From Kineosporia corallincola (lineage in GTDB: Bacteria > Actinomycetota > Actinomycetes > Actinomycetales > Kineosporiaceae): a DNA stretch of 64,000 bases. The stretch lies in the NCBI RefSeq assembly GCF_018499875.1, contig NZ_JAHBAY010000006.1, positions 310,001 to 374,000 on the forward strand. Direction: 5' to 3'. A program made the translations under genes and the position numbers. The notes beneath the pieces were generated by a model. That model searched no databases and had not been told where the DNA came from. It saw only the letters and a list, made by a program, of their open reading frames with translations. This document shows, piece after piece, positions 29,077 through 38,403 of the stretch; within the stretch, counting starts at the first letter, position 1, and each line of letters begins with the position of its first letter.

Positions 29077-29816
29077 GACCGCCCCGCCCGGCGTTCCAGG
29101 AAAGCCGTCATCCGGGCCTGTTTCTCCTCGGTCTCGAACAGCACGGCCTGGGCCACGTCGTCGATCACCGGGTGCGCGCCGCGCGGCGCGTGCATCACGG
29201 TCTTGGTCAGGCGCACCGCCAGCGGCGCCTGCGCGGCGATCCGGTCGGCCCAGCGGTGCCCGGCAGGTTCCAGCTCCGCGGGCTCCACCACCTCGTTCAG
29301 CAGCCGGGCCGCACGTGCCTCGTCGGCCCCGAGAACCCTTCCGGCCAGCAGGATCTCCTTGGCCAGCGGCTCACCCACCAGTTCGCGCAGCCGCCACGAC
29401 GCCCCGGCCGCGGCCAGGATGCCCAGGCCGGTCTCCGGGTTGCCGATCCGGGCGGCCGGGGTGCCGATCCGGAAGTCGCAGGCGTAGGCCAGTTCCGCGC
29501 CCCCACCCAGGGCATGGCCGTCGACCAGGCCGATCGTCGGCATCGGCAGACGGTGCACCCGGTCGAACACGCTCGAGTTGATGCCCAGCAGCGCGGCGTC
29601 CCGACGGCGCTCCCGCAGCTCGGCGATGTCGGCGCCGGCCGCGAAGGTGCCGCCCTCGCCGATGATCAGCACGATCCGCGGGGCCGCCTCCACCTCGGCG
29701 CAGGCCGCGTGCAGGGCGGAAACCAGTTCGCGGTCGACGGCGTTGCGCCGCTCCGGCCGGTTCAGGCGCCAGACCACCCGGTCCGCGCTCTCCTGCACGA
29801 TCAGCGGCGCCCTCAT
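29073..29816 (-). CDS. paaF: Enoyl-CoA hydratase, PaaF-like
   Basis: 247-aa crotonase-fold protein expected to hydrate 2,3-dehydroadipyl-CoA in the phenylacetate pathway. Oxyanion-hole segments are TFAAGADIAEL near residues 52-62 and GHALGGGAELAYACDFRIG near 93-111; the catalytic Glu position is in NPETGLGILAAAG. ATG 29816 overlaps the thiolase stop by 4 nt; an upstream in-frame start at 29861 would lie inside the thiolase gene and is less likely. It is coupled in turn to paaH by a 4-nt overlap. Assignment as paaF rather than another hydratase rests on the operon. Confidence 0.84.
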   Translation of the reverse strand: MRAPLIVQESADRVVWRLNRPERRNAVDRELVSALHAACAEVEAAPRIVLIIGEGGTFAAGADIAELRERRRDAALLGINSSVFDRVHRLPMPTIGLVDGHALGGGAELAYACDFRIGTPAARIGNPETGLGILAAAGASWRLRELVGEPLAKEILLAGRVLGADEARAARLLNEVVEPAELEPAGHRWADRIAAQAPLAVRLTKTVMHAPRGAHPVIDDVAQAVLFETEEKQARMTAFLERRAGRS

Positions 29817-30991
29817 GACCGTTCCACCAGCAGCGCGCTGCCCTGTCCGACCCCGACGCACATCGTGGCCAGCCCCCGGCGGGCGCCGATGCGGCCCATC
29901 CGGCCCAGCAGCGTGACCAGGATCCGGGCGCCACTCGCACCGAGCGGGTGACCGAGCGCGATCGCCCCGCCGCTGCTGTTCACCGTGTCCGGGTCCAGCC
30001 CGAGATCCCCGATGCAGGCCAGACTCTGCGCCGCGAATGCCTCGTTCAGCTCCACCGCGTCCAGGTCGTCCACGCCCCAGCCCACCCGCTCCAGCGCCTT
30101 GTGGGTGGCCGGGACCGGGCCGATGCCCATGATCCGCGGCGGCACCCCGGCGCTGGCCGAGGCGACCAGGCGGGCCAGCGGGATCAGCCCGTGCCGTCGC
30201 AGTACCTGCTCGCTCACCACCACCACGGCCGCCGCACCGTCGTTCAGCGAACTCGAGTTGCCCGCCGTGATCACCCCGTCCGGGCCGGTGACCGGCCGCA
30301 GCCGGGCCAGCCGCTGCGCGCTCGTGTCGGCGCGCGGCCCCTCGTCCACCTCCACCACACCGTCATCCACCGGCACCCCGACGATCTCCCCGGCGAACAG
30401 CCCGTCCTTGATCGCCGCCAGAGCCCGTTCGTGCGACCGCAACGCGAAGGCGTCCAGTTCGTCCCGGTCCAGATGCCATTCCCGGGCCACGTTCTCGGCG
30501 GTCTGCGGCATGCCCACCGTGGTCGCGGCGTCGAATCGGGGGTTGGTGAAACGCCATCCGATCGACGTATCGAACACCCGGCCCGGTCTGCCGAACGCCC
30601 TGGCCGGTTTCTCCATCACCCACGGTGCGCGGGTCATCGACTCCACGCCACCGGCCACCACCACCTCGGCGTCCCCGGCGGCGATCATGGCCCGCGCCGT
30701 GGACACCGCGGTGAGACCACTGGCGCACAGCCGGTTCACGGTGAAGCCCGGCACCGACTCCGGAAGGCCGGCCAGCAGCGCGCAGATCCGGGCCACGTTG
30801 CGGTTGTCCTCACCGGCCTGGTTGGCCGCGCCGAGAATCACCTCGTCCACGGTGGCCGGATCCACTCCGGAGCGGGCCACGGCCTCCCGCACCACCAGCG
30901 CGGCCAGGTCGTCGGGCCGCACCCCGGACAGCGCACCGGCGTGCCGGCCGATCGGGGTGCGCACACCCGCGACGACGAAGGCTTCGGTCAT
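29813..30991 (-). CDS. paaJ: 3-oxoadipyl-CoA thiolase
   Basis: 392-aa thiolase cleaving 3-oxoadipyl-CoA to succinyl-CoA and acetyl-CoA, the last step of phenylacetate breakdown. The acyl-accepting cysteine is C89 in [11 protein letters not shown], the catalytic His is in [17 protein letters not shown], and the C-terminal proton-transfer Cys is in [12 protein letters not shown] 30991 is preferred because GGGTGG lies 7 nt upstream; GTG 31000 is an alternative. It follows paaE by 20 nt and overlaps the hydratase gene. Confidence 0.9.
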   Translation of the reverse strand: MTEAFVVAGVRTPIGRHAGALSGVRPDDLAALVVREAVARSGVDPATVDEVILGAANQAGEDNRNVARICALLAGLPESVPGFTVNRLCASGLTAVSTARAMIAAGDAEVVVAGGVESMTRAPWVMEKPARAFGRPGRVFDTSIGWRFTNPRFDAATTVGMPQTAENVAREWHLDRDELDAFALRSHERALAAIKDGLFAGEIVGVPVDDGVVEVDEGPRADTSAQRLARLRPVTGPDGVITAGNSSSLNDGAAAVVVVSEQVLRRHGLIPLARLVASASAGVPPRIMGIGPVPATHKALERVGWGVDDLDAVELNEAFAAQSLACIGDLGLDPDTVNSSGGAIALGHPLGASGARILVTLLGRMGRIGARRGLATMCVGVGQGSALLVERS

Positions 30992-31011
30992 CGGAACCAC
31001 CCTTGCTGGAA

Positions 31012-32109
31012 TCAGGCGTCGTAGTCGACGGTCACGGACCCGGACAGCGGATAGGTCTGGCAGGTGAGCACGAAACCGGCTGCCACCTCAGCGGGTTCCA
31101 GGGCGTAGTTGCGGCGCATGTCCACCTCGCCACCGCGGACCCTGGCCCGGCAGGTGCCGCACACGCCACCCCGGCAGGCGAACGGCATTCCGGCGCGGCC
31201 GGTCTGGGCGCCGTCCAGGATCGTGGTCTCCCGCGAAACGGTGGCGGTGGTGGCGAGACCGTCCAGCACGGTGGTGAGTTCGGTGGTGGGTTCTGTGGTG
31301 GCGTCCAGCACGCCCGCTGCACCGGACCGCCGGAGCGGTGGCGGTGGCGGGGCGTCCACGTGGAACAGTTCCGCGTGGATCCTGCCGTCGGGCACCCCGA
31401 GTTCGGCGAGCACCGCCCGGGCGTCTTCGACGAGCCGGAGCGGCCCGCACAGCCAGACCTGGTCGAAGGTCTCGACCGGCACCAGCGCGGTCAGCAGCCG
31501 GCGCACCCGGCCGGCGTCCAGGCGGCCGGAGAACAGCTCCACCTCGCGGGGCTCGCGGGAGAGCACGTGCACCAGCTGGAATCTCGGCCCGTAACGGTTC
31601 TTCAGGTCGCCCAGCTCCTCGGCGAACATCACCGAATGGCTGCTGCGGTTGCCGTAGAGCACCGACACCTGAGACTTCTCGTTCTCCAGCACGGTGGAGG
31701 CGACCGAGAGAACCGGCGTGATGCCGGATCCGGCGGCGATGCACAGGTGCCGCTCGCCGCCCCGCGGATCGGCACGCCACGCACCGGCGGGCGCCGACAC
31801 CTCGATCTCGTCGCCGGGCCGCACCTGCCGCACCAGCCAGGTGGAGAACAGCCCGTCCGGGATCTCACGCACACCGATCCGCGGCGGCCGGCCCACCGGG
31901 GCGCAGATCGAGTACGAGCGGCGGTGTTCCACCCCGTCGACCACACGCCGCAGGGTGAGCGACTGACCGGCCCGGAAGGCGTACACCCGGCGCAGACCCG
32001 GCGGCACGTCGAAGGTGATGGCGGTGGCGTCGTCGCACAGCCGGTCGACGGCGCGCACCCGCAGCCGGTGAAATCCCGCACGGGTGCTCTCCGGAACCAG
32101 GAGCGTCAT
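31012..32109 (-). CDS. paaE: Phenylacetyl-CoA epoxidase reductase component
   Basis: 365-aa electron-transfer protein passing electrons from NAD(P)H to the diiron PaaABC oxygenase. An FAD-binding domain ([11 protein letters not shown], near residue 63) precedes an NAD-binding domain ([15 protein letters not shown]), then a Thr-rich linker and a C-terminal plant-type [2Fe-2S] ferredoxin domain with [11 protein letters not shown] and a final Cys in LTCQTYP. Length and domain order match PaaE. Its ATG at 32109 shares one base with the paaD stop (TGATG). Confidence 0.94.
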   Translation of the reverse strand: MTLLVPESTRAGFHRLRVRAVDRLCDDATAITFDVPPGLRRVYAFRAGQSLTLRRVVDGVEHRRSYSICAPVGRPPRIGVREIPDGLFSTWLVRQVRPGDEIEVSAPAGAWRADPRGGERHLCIAAGSGITPVLSVASTVLENEKSQVSVLYGNRSSHSVMFAEELGDLKNRYGPRFQLVHVLSREPREVELFSGRLDAGRVRRLLTALVPVETFDQVWLCGPLRLVEDARAVLAELGVPDGRIHAELFHVDAPPPPPLRRSGAAGVLDATTEPTTELTTVLDGLATTATVSRETTILDGAQTGRAGMPFACRGGVCGTCRARVRGGEVDMRRNYALEPAEVAAGFVLTCQTYPLSGSVTVDYDA

Positions 32110-32684
32110 CAGATCTCTTTCACGTGCTCAAAGGGTTCGAGGCAGTCGTCGCAGCGGTAGAGTGCGGTGCAGGCGGTGGCGCCGAACTCCGCGGTGAGCG
32201 CGGTGTTCCGCGATCCGCACCGGGGGCAGGTGAGGTGGCGGCGGGTGGGACCCAGGGTCAGAACCGGAGCCCGACGCACCGCCCCGGGTGCCGACAGCCC
32301 GTGCGCGGCCAGCGCCCGGCGGCCCCGCGCACTGATCCAGTCGCTCGACCACGGCGGATCCAGCACCACGCGCACCTCGACCCGGGCGAAACCGGCGTCG
32401 TTCAGCCGGTGCACGAGGTCGTCACGCATGGTGGCCATCGCCGGGCAACCGAGATAGGTCGGGGTGATCCGGGCCACGACCGTCTCGGGTTCACCCGCTC
32501 GCTCGGCTTCCAGGGAGCCTTCCAGATCTACGGACCGCAGCACGCCGAGGTCTTCCAGCGTGAGCATGGGCATCTCCGGATCGGTGACGCCGGCGGCCAC
32601 CTCGCGCGCCAGGGCCAGCCGAACCGCACGCGAGACCACGCCTCCGTCCAAGCCCCCGTCCCGGGCCCAGCCCGGGTTCACCAT
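32109..32684 (-). CDS. paaD: Phenylacetyl-CoA epoxidase assembly protein PaaD
   Basis: 191 aa. The N-terminal half is a DUF59/SufT-like domain (VTDPEMPMLTLEDLGVLRSV, ITPTYLGCPAM, VVLDPPWSSDWIS) involved in iron-sulfur or metal-centre maturation. The C-terminal quarter is a zinc ribbon, CPRCGS and CDDC. Together these define PaaD. Two adjacent starts are possible, ATG 32684 and GTG 32681; the latter gives the 4-nt GTGA overlap with paaC that is usual in this operon. It acts with PaaABCE. Confidence 0.92.
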   Translation of the reverse strand: MVNPGWARDGGLDGGVVSRAVRLALAREVAAGVTDPEMPMLTLEDLGVLRSVDLEGSLEAERAGEPETVVARITPTYLGCPAMATMRDDLVHRLNDAGFARVEVRVVLDPPWSSDWISARGRRALAAHGLSAPGAVRRAPVLTLGPTRRHLTCPRCGSRNTALTAEFGATACTALYRCDDCLEPFEHVKEI

Positions 32685-33562
32685 CGCCCCTTCGGATGGG
32701 CCCGGGCCACCACCTGCATCTCGGCCAGCAGCCGGCCGAGATCCTCGGTGTGCATCCCGTCCCGGCCACCGGGCCCCCGAATCCCCTTTCCCACAGGGTG
32801 TTCCACCCCGGCTGCCACGAACACCTGGTTCAGCACGGCGTCCGCCGCCTCCGCGCAGGACGACCGGTCCACCGCCACACCCGGCAGCGCCACCTCGACC
32901 GGGTGCGAGGCGACCAGCTCGGGCTGGTGCAGCCACAGCTCACCGAGCGCGGCCAGCAGCCGGCGACGTGAGGTGTCCGTGCCGCGGGCCAGCACCACGA
33001 ACCACCGGCCGGCCCAGTCACGGTGGTACGAAATCTCTTTCACCCCGCGGGCGGCCACCGCCGCCAGCACCTGGTCGCGGCTGCCGCGCAATCGGTCGAG
33101 CAGTTCCAGCCGGGCCACCGAGAACAGCAGCAATCGCACCACCACGTGGGCGAAGTCGCCGTTCGCCACCTCGGCCAGCCGCACGTTGCGGAACTCGTGG
33201 GCCTCGCGGAAGAACGCCAGAGCGTCTTCCGGCGGCACCGGCGAACCGGCCGGCAGCCGCGGCACCAGCTCCGGCGCGGCCGCCGCCGCCCGGGCCAGCA
33301 GCAGCCGGGCCTGGCCGAGCAGGTCCAGCGCCAGGTTGGCCAGGGCCACGTCGTCCTCCATCTCGGGTGCCCGGCTGCACCACTCGGCCAGACGCTGCGA
33401 CAGGATCAGCGCGTCGTCCGCGAGTCCCAGGCAGTAGAGCGCCAGTTCGCCGGCGTCCACGCCGTCCGGCACCGTCGTGTCCACCCCGGCCAGCGGGTCC
33501 TCGAAGTCGGTGCCGAAGGCCCACTGCGACGAGTCCGCGCCCAGACCCTGCACGTCGTCCAT
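32678..33562 (-). CDS. paaC: Phenylacetyl-CoA epoxidase subunit PaaC
   Basis: 294-aa structural, ferritin-like subunit that pairs with PaaA in the ring 1,2-epoxidase. Recognisable parts are LADDALILSQRLAEW, EDDVALANLALDLLGQARLL, EFRNVRLAEVANGDFAHVV and EISYHRDWAGRWFVVLARG, all conserved in PaaC. ATG 33562 is used, with GAGGAG 8 nt upstream. It follows paaB by 11 nt and overlaps paaD by a few bases. Confidence 0.93.
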   Translation of the reverse strand: MDDVQGLGADSSQWAFGTDFEDPLAGVDTTVPDGVDAGELALYCLGLADDALILSQRLAEWCSRAPEMEDDVALANLALDLLGQARLLLARAAAAAPELVPRLPAGSPVPPEDALAFFREAHEFRNVRLAEVANGDFAHVVVRLLLFSVARLELLDRLRGSRDQVLAAVAARGVKEISYHRDWAGRWFVVLARGTDTSRRRLLAALGELWLHQPELVASHPVEVALPGVAVDRSSCAEAADAVLNQVFVAAGVEHPVGKGIRGPGGRDGMHTEDLGRLLAEMQVVARAHPKGRW

Positions 33563-33573
33563 ACCCGGGCTCC

Positions 33574-33864
33574 TCACAGGTGCGGGACGCCGTCCGGGAC
33601 GGCGTAGAAGGTCGGGTGCCGATACACCTTGTCGCCGCTCGGGGCGAACAGGCTGTCCTTCTCGTCCGGGCTGGACGCGGTGATCGCGTCGGCGCGCACC
33701 ACCCACAGGCTCACGCCCTCGTTGCGGCGGGTGTACACGTCGCGGGCGTTGCGCAGGGCCATCGTGTCGTCGGCGGCGTGCAGTGATCCCACATGCACGT
33801 GGTTCAGACCGCGCTTGCCGCGCACGAACACCTCGTACAGCGGCCACTCCCGGCGGTCAGTCAT
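33574..33864 (-). CDS. paaB: Phenylacetyl-CoA epoxidase subunit PaaB
   Basis: 96-aa small subunit. [22 protein letters not shown] and [21 protein letters not shown] are diagnostic of PaaB, which bridges PaaAC heterodimers. ATG 33864 overlaps the paaA stop by 8 nt. The longer open frame to 33960 would run inside paaA and is not used. Confidence 0.94.
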   Translation of the reverse strand: MTDRREWPLYEVFVRGKRGLNHVHVGSLHAADDTMALRNARDVYTRRNEGVSLWVVRADAITASSPDEKDSLFAPSGDKVYRHPTFYAVPDGVPHL

Positions 33865-34804
33865 GCTCCGGCCCCTCGTGCGCGGCGAAGGCCGACGCGG
33901 CCTCCCGCACCCACGCGCCCTCCTGATGAGCCCGGCGTCGATGAGCGAGACGCTGGGCATTGCAGGGGCCTTCGCCGCGGATCACCGCGGAGAGCTCGTC
34001 CCAGTCCGGCTCCCCGAAGTCGTGGTGACCGCGTCCCTCGTTCCACCGCAGTTCCGGGTCGGGCAGCGTCACCCCGAGAACGGCGGCCTGCGGCACGGTC
34101 ATGTCGACGAACCTCTGCCGCAGCTCGTCGTTCGAGGTACGTTTGATGCCCCAGGCCATCGACCGCTCGCTGTTCGGCGAGGAGACGTCGGGCGGGCCGA
34201 ACATCATCAGACTCGGCCACCAGAACCGGTTCACCGACTCCTGCACCATCTCCCGCTGCTCCGGGGTGCCCGCCATCATCGTGGTCAGCAGCTCGTAGCC
34301 CTGCCGCTGGTGGAACGACTCCTCCTTGCAGATGCGGATCATCGCCCGGCCGTAGGGCCCGTAGGAGGTGCGGCACAGCGGCACCTGGTTGCAGATGGCC
34401 GCACCGTCGACCAGCCAGCCGATCGTGCCCACGTCGGCGTAGCTGAGCGTGGGGTAGTTGAAGACGGACGAGTACTTCTGCCGGCCGGTGAGCAGGTGGC
34501 GCACCAGCTCGTCGCGGGACACCCCGAGGGTCTCGGCCGCGGAGTACAGATACAGCCCGTGCCCGGCCTCGTCCTGCACCTTGGCCAGCAGAATCGCCTT
34601 GCGGCGCAGTGAGGGGGCCCGGCCGATCCAGTTGCCCTCCGGCTGCATGCCGATGATCTCGGAGTGCGCGTGCTGGGCGATCTGGCGCACCAGCGTGCTG
34701 CGGTAGGCCTCGGGCATCCAGTCGCGCGGTTCGATCCGGTCGTGCCGCGCGATCACCGCGTCGAAGTGATCCCGCAGACCGTCCTGCGCCGACGTCGTCG
34801 TCAT
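33857..34804 (-). CDS. paaA: Phenylacetyl-CoA epoxidase catalytic subunit PaaA
   Basis: 315-aa diiron oxygenase subunit forming ring-1,2-epoxyphenylacetyl-CoA with O2. Ligand motifs are [17 protein letters not shown] and [15 protein letters not shown] (Glu and ExxH). Substrate-contact segments such as [21 protein letters not shown] and [15 protein letters not shown] are also conserved. ATG 34804 has GGAGGCGAGG just upstream. It is the first gene of the catabolic operon and is divergent from paaZ. Confidence 0.96.
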   Translation of the reverse strand: MTTTSAQDGLRDHFDAVIARHDRIEPRDWMPEAYRSTLVRQIAQHAHSEIIGMQPEGNWIGRAPSLRRKAILLAKVQDEAGHGLYLYSAAETLGVSRDELVRHLLTGRQKYSSVFNYPTLSYADVGTIGWLVDGAAICNQVPLCRTSYGPYGRAMIRICKEESFHQRQGYELLTTMMAGTPEQREMVQESVNRFWWPSLMMFGPPDVSSPNSERSMAWGIKRTSNDELRQRFVDMTVPQAAVLGVTLPDPELRWNEGRGHHDFGEPDWDELSAVIRGEGPCNAQRLAHRRRAHQEGAWVREAASAFAAHEGPEHD

Positions 34805-34832
34805 CCTCGCCTCCGCCCGCGATCATTTACTT

Positions 34833-34842
34833 ACCGATCGGT
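34833..34842. promoter_or_regulatory. Candidate TetR/PaaR operator in the paaA-paaZ divergent promoter
   Basis: A perfect 10-bp palindrome ACCGATCGGT, flanked by ACTT and CTGT half-site extensions, lies in the 82-100 bp gap between the paaA and paaZ starts. It resembles the ACCG/CGGT half sites reported for actinobacterial PaaR operators, but with a shorter centre. AT-rich sequence beside it (TGTATTAA) could serve as a -10 region. Confidence 0.5.
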
Positions 34843-34904
34843 CTGTATTAACGTGACACGAGTCGGGCCGGAGCGCAATCCCTGGGATGTCGAGAGGAAC
34901 CGAC

Positions 34905-36932
34905 GTGACCACACTGCTGGAGAGCTACGTCGCCGGGCGCTGGTTCAGGTCGGCGGACGACGGGGAGCCCCTGCTCGACGCGGCCACCGGCGACGAGGTC
35001 GCCCGCATCTCCGCCCGAGGCCTCGACTACGCCGCGCTGGTGCACCACGCACGCACGGTCGGTGGCCCGGCGGTGCGGGCTCTCACCTTTCACCAGCGGG
35101 CCAAGCTGCTCAAGGCGCTGGCGCTGCACCTGGGCGAGCACAAGCCGGAGCTCTACGACCTGAGCCTGCGCACCGGCGCCACCACCCGCGACACCTGGGT
35201 CGACGTGGACGGCGGCATCGGCACCCTGTTCAGCTACGCGAGCAAGGGCGTGCGCGAGCTGCCGAACGACACCATCGCGTTCGACGGAGCGCTCGAACCT
35301 CTCGGCCGGCAGGGAACTTTCGTCGGTCAGCACGTGTACACCTCGCGACCGGGCGTCACCGTGCAGATCAACGCCTTCAACTTCCCGGTCTGGGGCATGC
35401 TGGAGAAGCTCGCGCCGGCCTTCCTGGCCGGGCTGCCCTCGATCGTGAAACCGGCCGGCCAGACGGCCTATCTCACCGAGCGGGCGGTGCGCGTCATCAT
35501 CGACTCGGGCATCCTGCCACCGGGCGCGCTCCAGCTCGTCTCCGGCGGAGCGGGCAGCCTGCTCGACGAGCTGGGCGTGCACGACTCGGTCGCGTTCACC
35601 GGATCCGCCCACACCGCGGGCATTCTGCGCCGTCATCCGAACGTTCTCGACGGCGGCGTGCACCTGGGCGTCGAGGCGGACTCGCTGAACTGCTCGGTGC
35701 TCGGTCCCGACGTGCACCCCGAAGATCCGGAGTTCGACCTGTTCGTCAAGGGTGTGGTCACCGAGATGACGGTCAAGGCCGGGCAGAAGTGCACGGCCGT
35801 CCGACGGGTGATCGTGCCGGAGGCGTTGGCCGGCCGGGTCACCGAGGCCCTGGCCGCCCGCCTGGCCCGGATCCGGGTCGGCGACCCACGCGACCCGGAC
35901 GTCCGGATGGGCGCCCTGGCCAGTCTCGCCCAGCGCGACGAGGTGCGAAAGGCCGTGGAGGCGCTGCGTTCCGGGGCGGACCTGGTGTTCGGTGACCCGG
36001 CCGGGTCACCGGCGGACGTGGACGCGCGGCGCGGCGCCTTCCTCTCCCCGATCCTGTTGCGCGCCCACCCGGGTGCCGGGCAGCCCCACGACGTGGAACC
36101 CTTCGGCCCGGTCAGCACCGTCATGTCCTACGAAACCCTGGACCAGGCCGTCACTCTCGCCGCCCGGGGCCGGGGCAGCCTGGTCGGCTCGGTGATCACC
36201 CACGACCCGGCCGTGGCCCGCCACCTGGTGCTCAGCCTGGCGCCCTGGCACGGCCGCATCCTGGTGCTGGACCGGGACGACGCCGGGGAGTCCACCGGGC
36301 ACGGCTCCCCGCTGCCGACGCTGGTACACGGCGGACCGGGCCGGGCCGGCGGGGGCGAGGAACTCGGCGGAATCCGCGGCGTGCTCGGCCACATGCAGCG
36401 CACCGCCGTTCAGGCATCTCCCCACCTACTCACCGCTGTCACCGGCCGATGGACCACCGGCGCCCGGCGCGACGTGCCCCCGCAGCACCCCTTCCGCCTG
36501 TCGCTGACCGAGCTGGAGATCGGTCACACCGTCGAAACCGCCTCGCGCACGGTCACCCTCGACGACATCGCGCACTTCGCCGATTTCACCGGCGACCGGT
36601 TCTACGCCCACACCGACGAGGCCTCCGCCACCCGCAACCCGTTGTTCGGCGGCATCGTGGCACACGGCTACCTGGTGGTGTCGCTGGCCGCGGGGCTGTT
36701 CGTCGACCCGGCACCCGGGCCGGTGCTGGCCAACTTCGGGGTGGACGGCCTGCGGTTCCTCTCCCCGGTGAGGCCCGGTGACAGCATCTCGGTGCTGCTG
36801 ACCGTCAAGCAGGTCACGCCGCGGATCAACGCCGACTACGGCGAGGTGCGCTGGGACGCGCTCGTGCGCAACCAGAACGGCGACGCGGTGGCCACCTACG
36901 ACGTGCTCACCCTGGTGGCGAAAAGCCGATGA
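34905..36932 (+). CDS. paaZ: Bifunctional oxepin-CoA hydrolase / aldehyde dehydrogenase
   Basis: About 675 aa. The N-terminal aldehyde dehydrogenase domain, about residues 1-510, has INAFNFPVWGMLEKLAPAFLAG and the catalytic-Cys region VKAGQKCTAVRRV. The C-terminal MaoC-type hydratase domain has HFADFTGDRFYAHTDE and FGGIVAHGYL with the catalytic Asp/His. It opens the oxepin ring of the CoA thioester and oxidises the resulting semialdehyde. GTG 34905 is preferred because GAGAGGA lies just upstream; ATG 34887 would add six residues. It overlaps the next gene by 4 nt. The ALDH and hydratase domains are full length, as in E. coli PaaZ. Confidence 0.94.
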   Translation: MTTLLESYVAGRWFRSADDGEPLLDAATGDEVARISARGLDYAALVHHARTVGGPAVRALTFHQRAKLLKALALHLGEHKPELYDLSLRTGATTRDTWVDVDGGIGTLFSYASKGVRELPNDTIAFDGALEPLGRQGTFVGQHVYTSRPGVTVQINAFNFPVWGMLEKLAPAFLAGLPSIVKPAGQTAYLTERAVRVIIDSGILPPGALQLVSGGAGSLLDELGVHDSVAFTGSAHTAGILRRHPNVLDGGVHLGVEADSLNCSVLGPDVHPEDPEFDLFVKGVVTEMTVKAGQKCTAVRRVIVPEALAGRVTEALAARLARIRVGDPRDPDVRMGALASLAQRDEVRKAVEALRSGADLVFGDPAGSPADVDARRGAFLSPILLRAHPGAGQPHDVEPFGPVSTVMSYETLDQAVTLAARGRGSLVGSVITHDPAVARHLVLSLAPWHGRILVLDRDDAGESTGHGSPLPTLVHGGPGRAGGGEELGGIRGVLGHMQRTAVQASPHLLTAVTGRWTTGARRDVPPQHPFRLSLTELEIGHTVETASRTVTLDDIAHFADFTGDRFYAHTDEASATRNPLFGGIVAHGYLVVSLAAGLFVDPAPGPVLANFGVDGLRFLSPVRPGDSISVLLTVKQVTPRINADYGEVRWDALVRNQNGDAVATYDVLTLVAKSR

Positions 36933-37723
36933 TCCGGCTGGAGCAGGACGGCGCGGTCGCCGTCATCACCCTGGACCGCCCCCGGCGCCGCAACGCGCTC
37001 GACGCCACCACGAAGACAGCGCTGCGCGCGGCGCTCGAAAAGGTCTCGGCGGCAACCAGTGTTCGGGCGGTGCTGCTGACCGGCGCCGGCGGGTCGTTCT
37101 GCGGCGGGCAGGACCTGGCCGAGCACGCCGAGACGCTGAGGCCCGGCACGGCCGAAACACACACCTTGGCAGCCGCTCGGGCCTTCGCCACGGTGGAGGC
37201 CGACTACGCCCCGATCGTCACCGCCCTGCTGACCATGCCCAAGCCGGTGGTCGCGGCGGTCGAGGGCACCTGCGTGGGTGCCGGGCTGGCCCTGGCGCTG
37301 GCCTGCGACCTGCGGGTGTTCGCCGACGACGCGGTGCTGGCCACGGCCTTCACCGCGATCGGACTGACCTGCGACACCGGGCTCTCCCTGACCCTCACCC
37401 GCTCGGTCGGCGAAACCCGGGCGAAAGAGCTTATCCTGCTGGGCGAATCGTTCACCCCGGCCCAGGCGGTCGGCTGGGGCATGGCCGGCCGGGTGGTGAA
37501 GGCCGCCGAAACCTTGCACACAGCAACCCAGCTCGCCCAGCGCATGGCCCAGGGCCCGACCCTGGCCTACGCCGAGTCCAAGCGGCTGATCGGCAGCTCC
37601 GCCCTGGCCACGATCCTTCACGACGAGGCGCTGGCACAGACCCGGCTCGGCGCCACCGCCGACCACCGGCAGGCGGTGGAGGCGTTCCTGGCTCGTCGTC
37701 GTCCCCTGTTTGAGGGTCACTGA
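36929..37723 (+). CDS. paaG: Enoyl-CoA isomerase/hydratase, PaaG-like
   Basis: 264-aa crotonase-fold enzyme, probably 1,2-epoxyphenylacetyl-CoA isomerase forming oxepin-CoA. The oxyanion hole is formed by SFCGGQDLAEHAE and VEGTCVGAGLALALACDLR. The block FTAIGLTCDTGLSLTLTRSVG keeps the Asp typical of PaaG where hydratases have Glu. ATG 36929 overlaps the paaZ stop (ATGA), so the two are coupled. The PaaB/PaaI-type thioesterase sometimes found with this set is not present nearby. Confidence 0.85.
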   Translation: MIRLEQDGAVAVITLDRPRRRNALDATTKTALRAALEKVSAATSVRAVLLTGAGGSFCGGQDLAEHAETLRPGTAETHTLAAARAFATVEADYAPIVTALLTMPKPVVAAVEGTCVGAGLALALACDLRVFADDAVLATAFTAIGLTCDTGLSLTLTRSVGETRAKELILLGESFTPAQAVGWGMAGRVVKAAETLHTATQLAQRMAQGPTLAYAESKRLIGSSALATILHDEALAQTRLGATADHRQAVEAFLARRRPLFEGH

Positions 37724-37769
37724 AATCAGCACCGAGCGAGAGGGCTCACCACGGTCCGCTCAACACGCC

Positions 37770-37783
37770 CACTAGATGTAGTT
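37770..37783. promoter_or_regulatory. Candidate NrdR box 1
   Basis: CACTAGATGTAGTT closely follows the NrdR-box pattern CACTAtATnTAGTG. It lies 32 bp (centre to centre) from box 2, the spacing of about three helical turns usual for paired NrdR boxes, and just upstream of the riboswitch of the nrd operon. Confidence 0.65.
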
Positions 37784-37801
37784 GTCGCGAGCACCCCTCA
37801 C

Positions 37802-37815
37802 TACGGCATATGGTG
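37802..37815. promoter_or_regulatory. Candidate NrdR box 2 (weaker)
   Basis: The right half ATATGGTG matches the NrdR consensus ATATAGTG at seven of eight positions; the left half TACGGC is poor. Support comes mainly from the 32-bp phasing with box 1. Confidence 0.5.
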
Positions 37816-38020
37816 CTCTCTGTTGCTGGTTCGCCCTGCCACCCAGGCAGGGCGTCGCAAGAGGGAACCCGGTGCGACTCCGGGACTGCCCCGCAGCGGT
37901 GAGCGGGAACGACCGCCGTCATGAGCACTGGGCGTGCACACGCCTGGGAAGCGACGGCCAGTAGACCGCCGGGCACCCACGGTGCCCGGAGTGCCCGCGA
38001 GTCCGAAGACCTGCCAGTGA
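37815..38020 (+). promoter_or_regulatory. Cobalamin (B12) riboswitch
   Basis: Conserved cobalamin-aptamer segments occur in order: GAGGGAACCCGGTGCGACTC, GGGACTGCCCCGCAGCGGT, AGCGGGAACGACC, GAGCACTGG, CTGGGAAGCGACGGCCAGTA and CGCGAGTCCGAAGACCTGCC. A GC hairpin (CGCGTG at 38023-38028 with CACGCG at 38037-38042) follows and can act as the expression platform. In known examples adenosylcobalamin binding turns the downstream gene off. Here the downstream operon is nrdHIEF, a B12-independent ribonucleotide reductase. Confidence 0.95.
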
Positions 38021-38156
38021 TGCGCGTGTCCTCGGGCACGCGTGTCCGGATGCCGCGTGGGACGGGATCGGGATGACGCCGGTGCCGTACGTGCCCGGTC
38101 GTTCACCCCGAGAGAACTCCCGTGTGGCCTGTGTCTTGAGGATCGGGATGTGTGGC

Positions 38157-38399
38157 ATGACTATCACCGTTTACAGCAAGCCTTCCTGCGTGCAGTGTGA
38201 CGCGACCCATCGCGCCCTGAAGAAGACCGACCTGGACTACCGGGTCGTCGACATCACCGTGGACCTGGACGCCCGGGAACACGTGCTGTCACTGGGCTAT
38301 CAGCAGGCCCCGGTCGTGGTGGCCGGCGACGAGCACTGGTCGGGCTATCGTCCCGACCGGATCCGTGCCCTCACCGCACAGGTCACCCAGTCGGCCTGA
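38157..38399 (+). CDS. nrdH: Glutaredoxin-like redoxin NrdH
   Basis: 80-aa electron donor for class Ib ribonucleotide reductase, reduced by thioredoxin reductase. The active site is CVQC in [16 protein letters not shown]; the C-terminal WSGYRPDRI is the NrdH-specific W-S-G-[FY]-x-P-[DE] motif. The start is placed at the conserved family N-terminus [11 protein letters not shown] 38148, three codons earlier, has the better-spaced GAGG and is possible. It is the first gene after the cobalamin riboswitch. Confidence 0.94.
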   Translation: MTITVYSKPSCVQCDATHRALKKTDLDYRVVDITVDLDAREHVLSLGYQQAPVVVAGDEHWSGYRPDRIRALTAQVTQSA

Positions 38400-38403
38400 C
38401 CAG

